Positions 34,704 through 42,453 of a stretch of 64,000 bases of DNA are shown piece by piece. The stretch is taken from NCBI RefSeq assembly GCF_000186225.1, contig NC_014933.1, positions 930,001-994,000 on the forward strand, in the 5' to 3' direction. The stretch is from Bacteroides helcogenes P 36-108 (lineage in GTDB: Bacteria; Bacteroidota; Bacteroidia; Bacteroidales; Bacteroidaceae). The position numbers were made by a program, and so were the translations under genes. Under the pieces are notes generated by a model, which saw only the letters and a program-made list of their open reading frames with translations, did not search any database and was not told the origin of the DNA. Position 1 is the first letter of the stretch; each line of letters opens with the position of its first letter.

Positions 34704-36293
34704 TTACATATCAATTGCATCCTTGCGGATAGTCCACTTCAATATCCTTACAGATACGTTCAGAACAGGGTCGGTATCATCCATCTCTGTGTTGGCATCG
34801 GTGCTGGGAGTAACGCCCGGTTTACCCGGATTCGCAGGGTCATAGCCCGGAGTAGTCGGGTCGCTGGGGTCAGTGGGGAAATTGGGATCAGCCGGGTCAA
34901 TTGGTTGGTCGGGGTCGATGGTAGTGTTCTTGTCCGGATCTTTAGGGTCTGTGCTGGAGTCTGTCCCTTCTTGATCTTTGGGAGCGGTGATGTCTTCGTA
35001 AGTACCCTTGCCAATGCCGGCTACGGAGTTGATGCTCAACTTATAGACATTGTTGCGCACTACGGCGAACTCCATGATGTCGTTGTTTGCAGAACTCTTG
35101 ACGTGTCTTATCTTGTAGGGATAGTAGCAGATACCGCCGTTATATACCGTCACGCCTTTTTCTGCCAAAGTCTGAGCTTCAGTATAGCTGTAGTTGGAGT
35201 TGGCGCTTCCTTTTACATAGGTCTTTTCGGTGATGCCGGTCAAATTGACGCCTGCACTCCGTAAAGCAGTGAAGCTGTCATATACCTTGCCCAGATACTT
35301 GTACAAGTGCTTTGCTGTTTTATCATTCTTGTCAGCATAGTATCTTGCTTTGAAGTAGATGGCGGTTGAGTTTCCCAATTGTTGTTGGGCTGCTGTCATG
35401 GTATTCTCCAAACAGTAGAAAGTGCCATTACTGAAAGCCTTGTAGCCATTGCGGATGTCAAGATTGCTAAAGTTGGCGGCTGCATTGTTCGGCGTGTTGT
35501 TGTCGAAGTTAGGGTCAACAATGTAATCATTGGTTGTATTGATACCGTTTGCCGTCAGCTTCTTGATGGGGAAATAAGACTTGTTGAGGGTCACTTCCTT
35601 AAAGGCGATGAATTCTATTGCCGCATTTGCATCGGCTGTTACGCTCATGTCTGTGGCGGGAGTAGTAATCATGACCTTGGCTAAACTACGCTCAACGTTG
35701 ATGGTCAGCTCGGTAGGATTCATTGATGTGCCGTTCACGTTGACATACACACTGCCGTCGGCATAGAAGTCGCCATTGTTGGCGGGCGTGGCGGGAGAGG
35801 ATGTTGTCAGCGCATTGGTCATAATGAAGCCGTTGTCTTTCAAGCCGGACGCTGATTCGTAGCGAACGGCGTTCAGTGTGGTCAGTGTTGCTGTTATAGT
35901 ATTGCCGGTTGCTGTATAGGCGGCCAACGGGTTTACGATGGCAACGGCCTTATATTCACCTGTTTTTACCTGCCATTTCTTGGTAGTATAAACGTCACCG
36001 CTGTATGTCAGTTCGGCTATGGGGAATTCTTTGGAATCTTTTAGAGTACCGCTGTTGTCATATAGCAATACAAGAATGCTTTTCACTGTATTCTCGTCGG
36101 TTGTACCTTCTTCTTCACCCTCTGTGCCGGGGTCCATGGCTTTTGTGTTGGTTGCGTCGGGCAGTGCGATGCTCAGAGAGATAAAGGCATCTCCTCCTTC
36201 TGCGATACCGTTGTTTGTCAGAGTTTCGTCCTCATTGGAACAAGCTCCCATCGCCATTGCGATAATGGCGAATGCAAAATTCTTCAATTTCAT
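34704..36293 (-). CDS. Mfa1-like major pilus subunit
   Basis: 529 residues. Lipobox MGAC (Cys18), then FISLSIALPDATNTKAMDPG with Lys51 as probable maturation site, and the pilin strands VKSILVLLYDN, YKAVAIVNP, NVERSLAKVMITTPA. The closing VVRNNVYKLSINSVAGIGKG is the Mfa1 consensus. Between that strand and the last one (VSVRILKWTIRKD) lies a roughly 65-residue stretch dominated by Asp, Pro and Thr. In type V pili the final strand is the one donated to the neighbouring subunit, so this stretch is likely a flexible tether. Expected to be the polymerising shaft protein. Confidence 0.92.
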   Translation of the reverse strand: MKLKNFAFAIIAMAMGACSNEDETLTNNGIAEGGDAFISLSIALPDATNTKAMDPGTEGEEEGTTDENTVKSILVLLYDNSGTLKDSKEFPIAELTYSGDVYTTKKWQVKTGEYKAVAIVNPLAAYTATGNTITATLTTLNAVRYESASGLKDNGFIMTNALTTSSPATPANNGDFYADGSVYVNVNGTSMNPTELTINVERSLAKVMITTPATDMSVTADANAAIEFIAFKEVTLNKSYFPIKKLTANGINTTNDYIVDPNFDNNTPNNAAANFSNLDIRNGYKAFSNGTFYCLENTMTAAQQQLGNSTAIYFKARYYADKNDKTAKHLYKYLGKVYDSFTALRSAGVNLTGITEKTYVKGSANSNYSYTEAQTLAEKGVTVYNGGICYYPYKIRHVKSSANNDIMEFAVVRNNVYKLSINSVAGIGKGTYEDITAPKDQEGTDSSTDPKDPDKNTTIDPDQPIDPADPNFPTDPSDPTTPGYDPANPGKPGVTPSTDANTEMDDTDPVLNVSVRILKWTIRKDAIDM

Positions 36294-36302
36294 AAGATTT
36301 GT

Positions 36303-37754
36303 TTATTGATTATTTAGCGAGATAGTAATTTCTTTTAAGTTCTTTGCTGCCGCCTCGGAACCGCGGTTTGCGGCTGCCTCAAACTCTCCTTTGGCATCCT
36401 GAATCTTTCCTTCCAGATAGTGCAGCACGGCGCGGTTGTTTTGAGTTTCGGGGGCATTGGCGTCGCTGCGTGACAGGTATTTGGCCGCCGCCTTCAGGTC
36501 TCGTTTGCGTAGGGCTGTGGATGCGGCGTTCAGGTTGGCTGCGGCATCGTCGGGGAACATGCGCACGGCTGTCTCGAAGGTTTCGTTATATTCGTCGCTG
36601 CCCGGTTCGTAGGTCTGGGCTATGGCGTAGAACTCTTGCAGGCTGAGTTGCTGCGGGCGGTTCTTCAGCACCTCTTTTGCCTCTGCCACGCTGAAGGGTT
36701 TCACTTCGTAGGCAACCTCGTATTCCGAACGGCGCAGAGCCGGAAAACAACTGTCCACCAACGTGCGGAACAGCTTTCCGCTGTTCAGTTTGCGCAACAG
36801 GGCTTCTTGGCTGTCGGCATCCTTTCCGTTGTCCATCAGTTGCAGGGCTTCTTCCTTCTCGTCGGCGGTGGATGTGGCGATGAAGTTCCTCATGCCTTCT
36901 GTGTCTTCGGGAGTCGATGTTACACTGAAGATGTCTTCGGCAAAGTCATACTGCTTCAGCACATATAGCTTCAGCGCTTCCGCCCGTCCCTTGGCAAGAC
37001 GTTCGTTGTTGGCGTAAGTGCCTTCGGGCGAGGCATATCCGTGGATGTCGATGTGGGTAATCTTCACGTTGGCATCGTTCTTCACCTTATCTATGGTTTC
37101 TTTGATGGACTGTAGCTCGCGCGGGTTGTTGCGATAGTCGGGCAAGATGTTGGTCTTGTTTACGGGGAAGTCCAGAAAAGCCTTTCCGCTTTCCGCACGG
37201 TTCTTCACAGCCTCGGCATTAGGCACGATGTAGGCCACTGTGGGCAGCCAGTCGGCAGCATTGTTCAGGGGCAGGTTGCCCATGTTTGCCACAGATACGG
37301 CAGTGTTCTCTTCCGGATTGCCTCCGCAGCCGCATATATCCACGTAGAGCACCATTTGCGCATTCTGCATCCACGGCTGATAAGCTATTTCCTGCTTGTA
37401 GCTCACGCTCTGCACCGTGCCGTTCTTGCGGCGCACTTCGGTATAAGCTGTCTTGTTGGGATTGCGCTGGTACAAGATGTGTTTGTTCCGTCCGTTCACT
37501 ATGACTTCGGGCATCACCTTGCGGTTTTCGCCATCCTCTATGGTGGGATAGATTATCATGGTGCGCTCGGCTTCCATCTTCACGTCTGTAAGGTCGATGC
37601 CTGTGGATACCACCAAGTTGTCACCGCGACGGTAGATGTCGGATGAAGTTATCTCAAATTTCTTCAGATTGCTGTTTTGGGCCAGTGCTTCGGCACTCAG
37701 GCCTATCGCCAGAGAACATGTTGCGGCCATCAGCCTTAATTGGTATATTTTCAT
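36303..37754 (-). CDS. DUF3868 protein with OmpA-like and TPR regions
   Basis: 483 residues. Signal peptide ending ALA-Q, then an N-terminal DUF3868 region with a CGCGG cysteine cluster near residue 142. An OmpA-like peptidoglycan-binding domain follows (about 190-300; ITHIDIHGYASPEGTYANNERLAKGRAEALKLYVL), then a C-terminal TPR-like helical part (from about 385). It is a usual neighbour of Mfa1-type pilin genes and may link the pilus machinery to the cell wall. It lies 9 bp before the major pilin gene and 13 bp after the DUF3575 gene. Confidence 0.9.
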   Translation of the reverse strand: MKIYQLRLMAATCSLAIGLSAEALAQNSNLKKFEITSSDIYRRGDNLVVSTGIDLTDVKMEAERTMIIYPTIEDGENRKVMPEVIVNGRNKHILYQRNPNKTAYTEVRRKNGTVQSVSYKQEIAYQPWMQNAQMVLYVDICGCGGNPEENTAVSVANMGNLPLNNAADWLPTVAYIVPNAEAVKNRAESGKAFLDFPVNKTNILPDYRNNPRELQSIKETIDKVKNDANVKITHIDIHGYASPEGTYANNERLAKGRAEALKLYVLKQYDFAEDIFSVTSTPEDTEGMRNFIATSTADEKEEALQLMDNGKDADSQEALLRKLNSGKLFRTLVDSCFPALRRSEYEVAYEVKPFSVAEAKEVLKNRPQQLSLQEFYAIAQTYEPGSDEYNETFETAVRMFPDDAAANLNAASTALRKRDLKAAAKYLSRSDANAPETQNNRAVLHYLEGKIQDAKGEFEAAANRGSEAAAKNLKEITISLNNQ

Positions 37755-37767
37755 TGCTGTGATTGAA

Positions 37768-38349
37768 TTAGAACTGATAAATGATATTGACTACCGCTTT
37801 CGTGGGGCTGAAGAAGTTCTTTTTGCCTTCGCCTATTTTGTCACCGCAGGTGGGGCATTGGTAGATGTCATACCAGGCATGGTTGAAGCCTGCGCCTATC
37901 TCGCCTTCGAGTGCCCAATGCCTGCTCAGGGGGTATTGATAACCGTAACTGATGCCTCCTCCCCATAGCTTGCCCTCGTAGCGGTTGTCTTGTATGGAGG
38001 AGAACAGGCCGAACGGAAGCTTGTAGCCGCCTTCGTTGAAGGCTCCCCAGTGTCCGTGCAGTCCGAAGAAAGAGCCGCTGCCGCGTGTGCATAGCCAATA
38101 GCGGACACCCGGCTGGATTAGCAGATGCTTCTTTGTCTTGTTGCCGTCGTAGCTGAAAGGGGCATAGGCTACCAGACCGTCGAATGACCATTTCTTTGCA
38201 AGTCCCACTTCGATTCCCAAGTCGGGGGTCAGTGTACCAAAATCATAAATCAGATTGGTTTTGATTGACACATCCTGTGCCTTTGTTCCCATAGCGATAA
38301 GAAGCAGGCATATCAGAAGCCCGGCTTCTTTGACTTTTCTCTTTGTCAT
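37768..38349 (-). CDS. DUF3575 outer-membrane protein, first pilus-operon gene
   Basis: 193 residues. Signal peptide (1-24, ending TKA-Q) and a small eight-strand barrel pattern starting VSIKTNLIYDFGTLTPDLGIEVGLAKKWSFD and ending VNIIYQF. A CPTCG pair lies in one loop (near residue 170). DUF3575 genes commonly open Bacteroidales fimbrial operons. The upstream region is shared with the divergent HTH gene at 38761. Confidence 0.9.
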   Translation of the reverse strand: MTKRKVKEAGLLICLLLIAMGTKAQDVSIKTNLIYDFGTLTPDLGIEVGLAKKWSFDGLVAYAPFSYDGNKTKKHLLIQPGVRYWLCTRGSGSFFGLHGHWGAFNEGGYKLPFGLFSSIQDNRYEGKLWGGGISYGYQYPLSRHWALEGEIGAGFNHAWYDIYQCPTCGDKIGEGKKNFFSPTKAVVNIIYQF

Positions 38350-38760
38350 AACTATTTATTAGTAGTATTGGTTCGTATTTTGAGTGATTAATATTCACTT
38401 TTTCCTCTGCATGCAATAAAGAAATAAGAGATTTGTAGTTCTATTAGTTGATTATTGTGTTTGCAAAGTTGCAGAAATATTGATATATTCGTGCATATTT
38501 GTGATATACAAAACAATATACAATAATTAATTTATTTATTCATAGAGACATACAAAGGAATGAAAAATTATTGTAGTATATGTTAAGAGGGTATAAGCAG
38601 CAGCTATAAGTAGAAAAAGCATTCCAAAAGGTGAAAAAAAAGGATTAAACGGATTTGTATATTGTCTTTTTTTGAGGTCTATATTGTATGTGGGTGCTTT
38701 GTGGTTATCGAAAAAAGAAGCGGGATACAGAGAATGGAAAAGGAATGAAAATACGATAAA
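38350..38760. other. Divergent control region of pilus operon
   Basis: 411 bp, strongly AT-rich. The best leftward -7-like element is CAACTTTG on the minus strand (38464-38471), one base off TAnnTTTG, giving a leader of about 107 nt. No matching rightward box is seen. I looked for long inverted repeats such as flank invertible promoters and found none. Confidence 0.5.
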
Positions 38761-39291
38761 ATGTTAAAAGAAATTCAATTAGAAAACCTTTGTGCCATTG
38801 GCGGTGCTATACTGATGTTGGCGTTTTATATGCTGTATGTGGCAATCAGGAGACGCCAGGCCCTCTTGCAGATAAAGCAGAATAGGCAGGAAATACGGTC
38901 ACTTCTTTTGCGGCAGCAAGAACTTGAAGAACGAAACAGATGGCTGACGGATAAGACTGTAAGGTTAGAGGCGGAACTGAATCTGCAATCCGTTCGTCAG
39001 CTTACCACAAGCAATCTGCTGAACAAAGAAGACGAAAACGTATTCAGGCAATCTTTTGCCATATTGCATCCTTTTTTCTTGCCGAAACTGAGGAATGAAT
39101 ACCCTCGGCTGACACGCAACGAAGAATTGTTTGCCATGCTTGTATGTATGGGACAGAGCACGGATGAGATAGCTCTGGTGCTGGGCATCAACCGCAGCAG
39201 TGTGAATGTGCTCCGTTCACGGATGCGCCGGAACATGGGGCTGCTGAAAGAAGACCTGCTGGACGAAAAAATAAAGCAATACCTGCCATGA
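38761..39291 (+). CDS. Membrane-anchored HTH regulator beside pilus operon
   Basis: 176 residues. One membrane helix (about 10-28, IGGAILMLAFYMLYVAI), a coiled coil (about 30-75), then a C-terminal domain with TRNEELFAMLVCMGQSTDEIALVLGINRSSVNVLRSRMRRNMGL, the LuxR/GerE-like helix-turn-helix found at the end of many Bacteroidales TPR regulators. It lacks any extracellular sensor, so it may respond through a partner. Its divergent position suggests that it controls the pilus genes; that is inference. The stop codon is inside the terminator hairpin. Confidence 0.85.
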   Translation: MLKEIQLENLCAIGGAILMLAFYMLYVAIRRRQALLQIKQNRQEIRSLLLRQQELEERNRWLTDKTVRLEAELNLQSVRQLTTSNLLNKEDENVFRQSFAILHPFFLPKLRNEYPRLTRNEELFAMLVCMGQSTDEIALVLGINRSSVNVLRSRMRRNMGLLKEDLLDEKIKQYLP

Positions 39292-39307
39292 GGGCGGGTA
39301 TTGCTTT
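39273..39307. terminator. Terminator hairpin overlapping HTH-gene stop codon
   Basis: AAAGCAATACC (39273-39283) pairs with GGTATTGCTTT (39297-39307), with further inner pairs. The stop codon TGA (39289-39291) is in the loop. Placed between converging genes, it can serve both, including nadB ending at 39323. Confidence 0.65.
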
Positions 39308-39322
39308 ACGGGGACGGTATCT

Positions 39323-40894
39323 CTATTTTCCGGCGTGCGGATAATCTATTGTGTAGTGCAGTCCGCGGCTTTCCTTGCGTTCCATGGCTTGGCGGGTGAT
39401 CAGATATCCCACGTTGATCATGTTGCGCAGTTCGCACAGTTCGCGGGTGGCTTTACTGCTTTTAAATAACTTCTCTGTCTCTTCATAAAGGATATCCAGA
39501 CGGTTCCAGGCACGTGTCAGGCGAGTATTGCTGCGCACAATGCCCACGTAGGCTTCCATGATCTGGTTCACTTCCTTCATGCTTTGAGTGATTAATACAC
39601 GTTCTTCGTTGGAAATTGTGCCTTCATCGTTCCATTCGGGAATATCCTCGTTGAAATCGTAACGCTCCAATACGCTCAAGGCATGTTTGGCGGCGGCGTC
39701 GGCATAGACCACGGCTTCAATCAGTGAATTGGAGGCCAGTCGGTTGCCGCCGTGCAGCCCTGTGCACGAACATTCACCGATGGCATACAGGCGCCGGATG
39801 CTGGATTGTCCGTCCAAATCCACCTTGATGCCGCCGCAAAGGTAGTGGGCGGCAGGTGCTACCGGAATATACTCTTTCGTGATGTCAATGCCTATGCTGA
39901 GGCATTTCTTATATATGTTGGGGAAGTGCTTCTTGGTTTCCTCCGCGTCTTTGTGCGTCACGTCCAGAAAGACATGGTCTTCACCGCGTTGCTTCATCTC
40001 GTTGTCGATGGCGCGTGCCACGATGTCACGCGGGGCAAGCGAGAGGCGGGAGTCGTATTTCTGCATGAATTCTTTTCCGTCCTTCGTGCGGAGCACGCCG
40101 CCATATCCTCGCATGGCCTCGGTGATGAGGAAAGCGGGACGGTCGCCCGGATGATAGAGGGCGGTGGGGTGAAACTGTATGAACTCCATGTCCTTTACGG
40201 CGCCTTTGGCACGATACACCATGGCAATGCCGTCACCCGTGGCCACAAGCGGATTGGTGGTGTGGCGGTAAACGGCCTCACAGCCACCCGTAGCCATGAT
40301 GGTGGCTTTGGAGAGGAATGTGTCCACTTCACCGGTATCTTCGTTCAGCACGTATGCGCCATAGCATTTGATGCCGGGTGTGTAGCGTGTCACGATAATG
40401 CCCAAGTGGTGCTGCGTGATGATTTCCACCGCATAGTGGTTGGTAAGTACGGTGATGTTGGGATGCTGCTTCACGGCTTCGATAAGGCTGATCTGTATCT
40501 CTGCGCCGGTATTGTCCTTGTGGTGCAGGATGCGGAATTCGGAATGGCCGCCTTCCTTGTGCAAGTCAAATTCCCCGTTGTCTTTCTTGTCGAAGTTTAC
40601 TCCCCATTTCACCAGTTCGCCAATCTGCTGGGGAGCGTTGCGCACTACTTTCTCCACTGCCTCACGGTCACTGATCCAATCACCCGCAATCATGGTGTCT
40701 TCAATATGCTTTTCAAAGTTATCTACCGCCAGATTGGTGACCGAAGCGATGCCGCCTTGCGCAAAATAAGTATTGGCTTCTTCGAGCCCTGCCTTGCAGA
40801 TGAGGGCCACTGTCCCTTTATGCGCCACTTTCAGCGCAAAGCTCATACCGGCAAGTCCGGAGCCGATAACGAGGAAATCGAACTTTCTTATCAT
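39323..40894 (-). CDS. nadB: L-aspartate oxidase NadB
   Basis: 523 residues. FAD-dependent oxidation of L-aspartate to iminoaspartate, the first step of NAD synthesis ahead of NadA. FAD-binding FLVIGSGLAG (8-17), KAGLEEANTYFAQGGIA, the HREGGHSEFRILH-type active-site segment (here HKEGGHSEFRIL), GECSCTGLHGGNRLASNSLIEAVVYA and the C-terminal helical domain are all present. Start at the ATG of MIRKFDFL; the longer frame has no ATG. A TAGTTTTG box lies 24 bp upstream. Separate from nadA in the window. Confidence 0.98.
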   Translation of the reverse strand: MIRKFDFLVIGSGLAGMSFALKVAHKGTVALICKAGLEEANTYFAQGGIASVTNLAVDNFEKHIEDTMIAGDWISDREAVEKVVRNAPQQIGELVKWGVNFDKKDNGEFDLHKEGGHSEFRILHHKDNTGAEIQISLIEAVKQHPNITVLTNHYAVEIITQHHLGIIVTRYTPGIKCYGAYVLNEDTGEVDTFLSKATIMATGGCEAVYRHTTNPLVATGDGIAMVYRAKGAVKDMEFIQFHPTALYHPGDRPAFLITEAMRGYGGVLRTKDGKEFMQKYDSRLSLAPRDIVARAIDNEMKQRGEDHVFLDVTHKDAEETKKHFPNIYKKCLSIGIDITKEYIPVAPAAHYLCGGIKVDLDGQSSIRRLYAIGECSCTGLHGGNRLASNSLIEAVVYADAAAKHALSVLERYDFNEDIPEWNDEGTISNEERVLITQSMKEVNQIMEAYVGIVRSNTRLTRAWNRLDILYEETEKLFKSSKATRELCELRNMINVGYLITRQAMERKESRGLHYTIDYPHAGK

Positions 40895-40917
40895 AAGATA
40901 TATGGTGTTAATCGTTG

Positions 40918-40925
40918 CAAAACTA
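40918..40925 (-). promoter_or_regulatory. Promoter -7 box for nadB
   Basis: Minus-strand TAGTTTTG with a leader of about 17 nt. Confidence 0.5.
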
Positions 40926-41004
40926 CAAAATAAGTACATTCCTTGTGCTTCCGGCAGGTATTAATTCATAAAAATACCTACCTTAGCAGCAAAAACCTGA
41001 CAAA

Positions 41005-41400
41005 ATGAATAGAATTTTCCATGCCCGTATTGCTGCCGGACAATATTTGTTTATCTGTCTGGCAGGAACCATCACAGCCTATTCCCTTTGGGAAAAGCAT
41101 ATCTTGATGGCTGTCGTGTTCATGCTCTTGCTGGTAGTCAGCATCGAGAAGTTGATTCATACCACCTATACCGTTACCCCGGACGGGAGGCTGCTCTTGT
41201 TTTTCGGCCGCTTCATGCGTGGCAGGGAGATACTGCTGAAAGATGTCACGGGTGTGGAGTGTGCCTCATCCATGCGCTTCGGCCGTTTTGCCGTAATGCG
41301 CTATTTGCTCATAAGGTATGGTGAGGGTAAATGTGAGGTGGTGCTCCCGGTGAAGGAAGACGAATTTGTGCGGCTGTTGCAAGAGCGTTGTCGGCAATAG
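41005..41400 (+). CDS. Small membrane protein with PH-like domain
   Basis: 131 residues. Two membrane helices (about 12-48, one hairpin), then a strand-rich part TYTVTPDGRLLLFFGRFMRGREILLKDVTGVECASSMRFG, which looks like a short bacterial PH domain (bPH group). Function unknown. It is divergent from nadB with 110 bp between. The 11-bp repeat array begins 33 bp beyond its stop. Confidence 0.7.
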   Translation: MNRIFHARIAAGQYLFICLAGTITAYSLWEKHILMAVVFMLLLVVSIEKLIHTTYTVTPDGRLLLFFGRFMRGREILLKDVTGVECASSMRFGRFAVMRYLLIRYGEGKCEVVLPVKEDEFVRLLQERCRQ

Positions 41401-41433
41401 GTCTTGTGAATCCGACAAAAAGAACAATTCTTC

Positions 41434-41571
41434 CTTCTCCTTACTTTCTCCCTATCTTCTCCGTACCAGCTCCGTACCTACTCCTTACCTTCTCCTTATC
41501 CGCTCCTTGTATTCTCCCTCTCTATAGACAGGGAGAAGGTACGGAGCAGGTAGGGGCGAAAAGGGGAAAAG
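41434..41571. repeat. 11-bp tandem repeat array with inverted half
   Basis: Eight adjoining 11-bp units (41434-41521) follow the consensus CTTCTCCTTAC with changes mainly at positions 1-3 and 8. They reach the palindrome CTATAG (41522-41527), after which four units run in the opposite direction (41528-41571; for example ACAGGGAGAAG and GTACGGAGCAG). One strand is thus almost all pyrimidine, then almost all purine. The unit length is not a multiple of three and matches about one DNA helical turn, so a protein-binding or structural role is more likely than coding. Confidence 0.85.
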
Positions 41572-41608
41572 GAACAGTCTTGATGCGGAATTATTAAGAA
41601 ATATTAAT

Positions 41609-41644
41609 AGCCCTTCCCTCTTTTGCAGTTTTTTGGGAAGGGCT
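41609..41644 (+). terminator. Hairpin upstream of LytTR gene
   Basis: AGCCCTTCCC (41609-41618) pairs perfectly with 41635-41644, loop 16 nt with a T-run inside. It ends 24 nt before the LytTR start. It may end transcripts coming from the left or act as a leader hairpin. Confidence 0.5.
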
Positions 41645-41668
41645 TCGTCTATCTTGTAAAACAAAGGA

Positions 41669-42430
41669 ATGACGATGAACTTGAATTGTGCCATTTTGCA
41701 TGCGGATGCGGCGGTAGCCGGACAGATAGAAGAATACATAGGTAAAGTGCCTTTCCTCACCTTGCGCGGAAAATTCGGTGATCCTCTTGAAGCGCTGAAA
41801 GGTTATTATGAGGAGAAAGTGGAGATTTATTTTGTCGGCATATATCCGGTAGAAGAAGGCGGGATTACCGGAATGGATTTTTGCAGGCTGCTTTCTTCGC
41901 CCACCCGTGTGGTGTTCATTGCAGGTACGGAGTGCCATGCCGCCGAGTGTTTCCGTCTGGATGCTCTGGATTATCTGACAGGCGAAGCCAACTTCTCCAC
42001 CTTCTTTCAAGCCGTCAGCAAAGCGGCACGCTGGTTTGCCCTGCAAGAGCCCGGCGCTTCGGCAACAGGGCAATGCCGGGCTTTTCCGGAGAGACAAGAG
42101 CCGCAGAGAGTGGTTTACGTGAGGGCCGAAAGTTGCATCATGAGGCTTGAACTGGAGCAGATCAATTACATAGAGGGATTGGGAGATTACGTCAAAGTGT
42201 TTTGCAAAGGGGTTACCAAGCCTATTCTGAGCTTATGCAGCATGAAGTATATGGAGGAGAAACTTCCTTCCGACGAATTTATCCGTGTACACCGTTCTTT
42301 CATAGTCCGTAAGGATTGCATCAATGCCATCAGTCGCAGTTCGGTGATGATAGAGAAAAAAGATGTGCCTATCGGAGATGCTTACCGTGAAAGGGTGAAG
42401 CATTACGTGTCGAGGCTGGCGGTGCTGTGA
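41669..42430 (+). CDS. LytTR DNA-binding regulator with degenerate receiver domain
   Basis: 253 residues. The N-terminal 125 have the outline of a response-regulator receiver, but the phosphate site is lost: the usual Asp is Gly57 (EIYFVGIYP), the second acidic residue, the Thr/Ser and the Lys are also missing (VVFIAGTE; LDYLTGEANF). The C-terminal LytTR domain (about 150-250) is intact: YVRAESCIMRLELEQINYIEGLGDYVKVFCKG and LPSDEFIRVHRSFIVRKDCINAI. It is therefore probably not phosphorylated. No kinase is adjacent. It converges with the outer-membrane protein gene that follows. Confidence 0.9.
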   Translation: MTMNLNCAILHADAAVAGQIEEYIGKVPFLTLRGKFGDPLEALKGYYEEKVEIYFVGIYPVEEGGITGMDFCRLLSSPTRVVFIAGTECHAAECFRLDALDYLTGEANFSTFFQAVSKAARWFALQEPGASATGQCRAFPERQEPQRVVYVRAESCIMRLELEQINYIEGLGDYVKVFCKGVTKPILSLCSMKYMEEKLPSDEFIRVHRSFIVRKDCINAISRSSVMIEKKDVPIGDAYRERVKHYVSRLAVL

Positions 42431-42453
42431 CCGCACCGCCTCCTGTCATAGTG

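Noticed and set aside
38350..38760. Invertible promoter of the pilus operon
   Set aside because: No pair of long inverted repeats around a promoter was found by eye, and no invertase gene is nearby.
39752..40933. 393-codon rightward open frame opposite nadB
   Set aside because: It is the antisense shadow of nadB, which has full family motifs; the product has no recognisable domain and no promoter or start signal.
41434..41571. CRISPR array
   Set aside because: Units are 11 bp, adjoining, without spacers, and no cas genes are present.
41388..41597. Proline/leucine-rich small frame through the 11-bp repeats
   Set aside because: The repeat length is not a multiple of three, so the peptide pattern is a by-product of the DNA repeat; no start signal.
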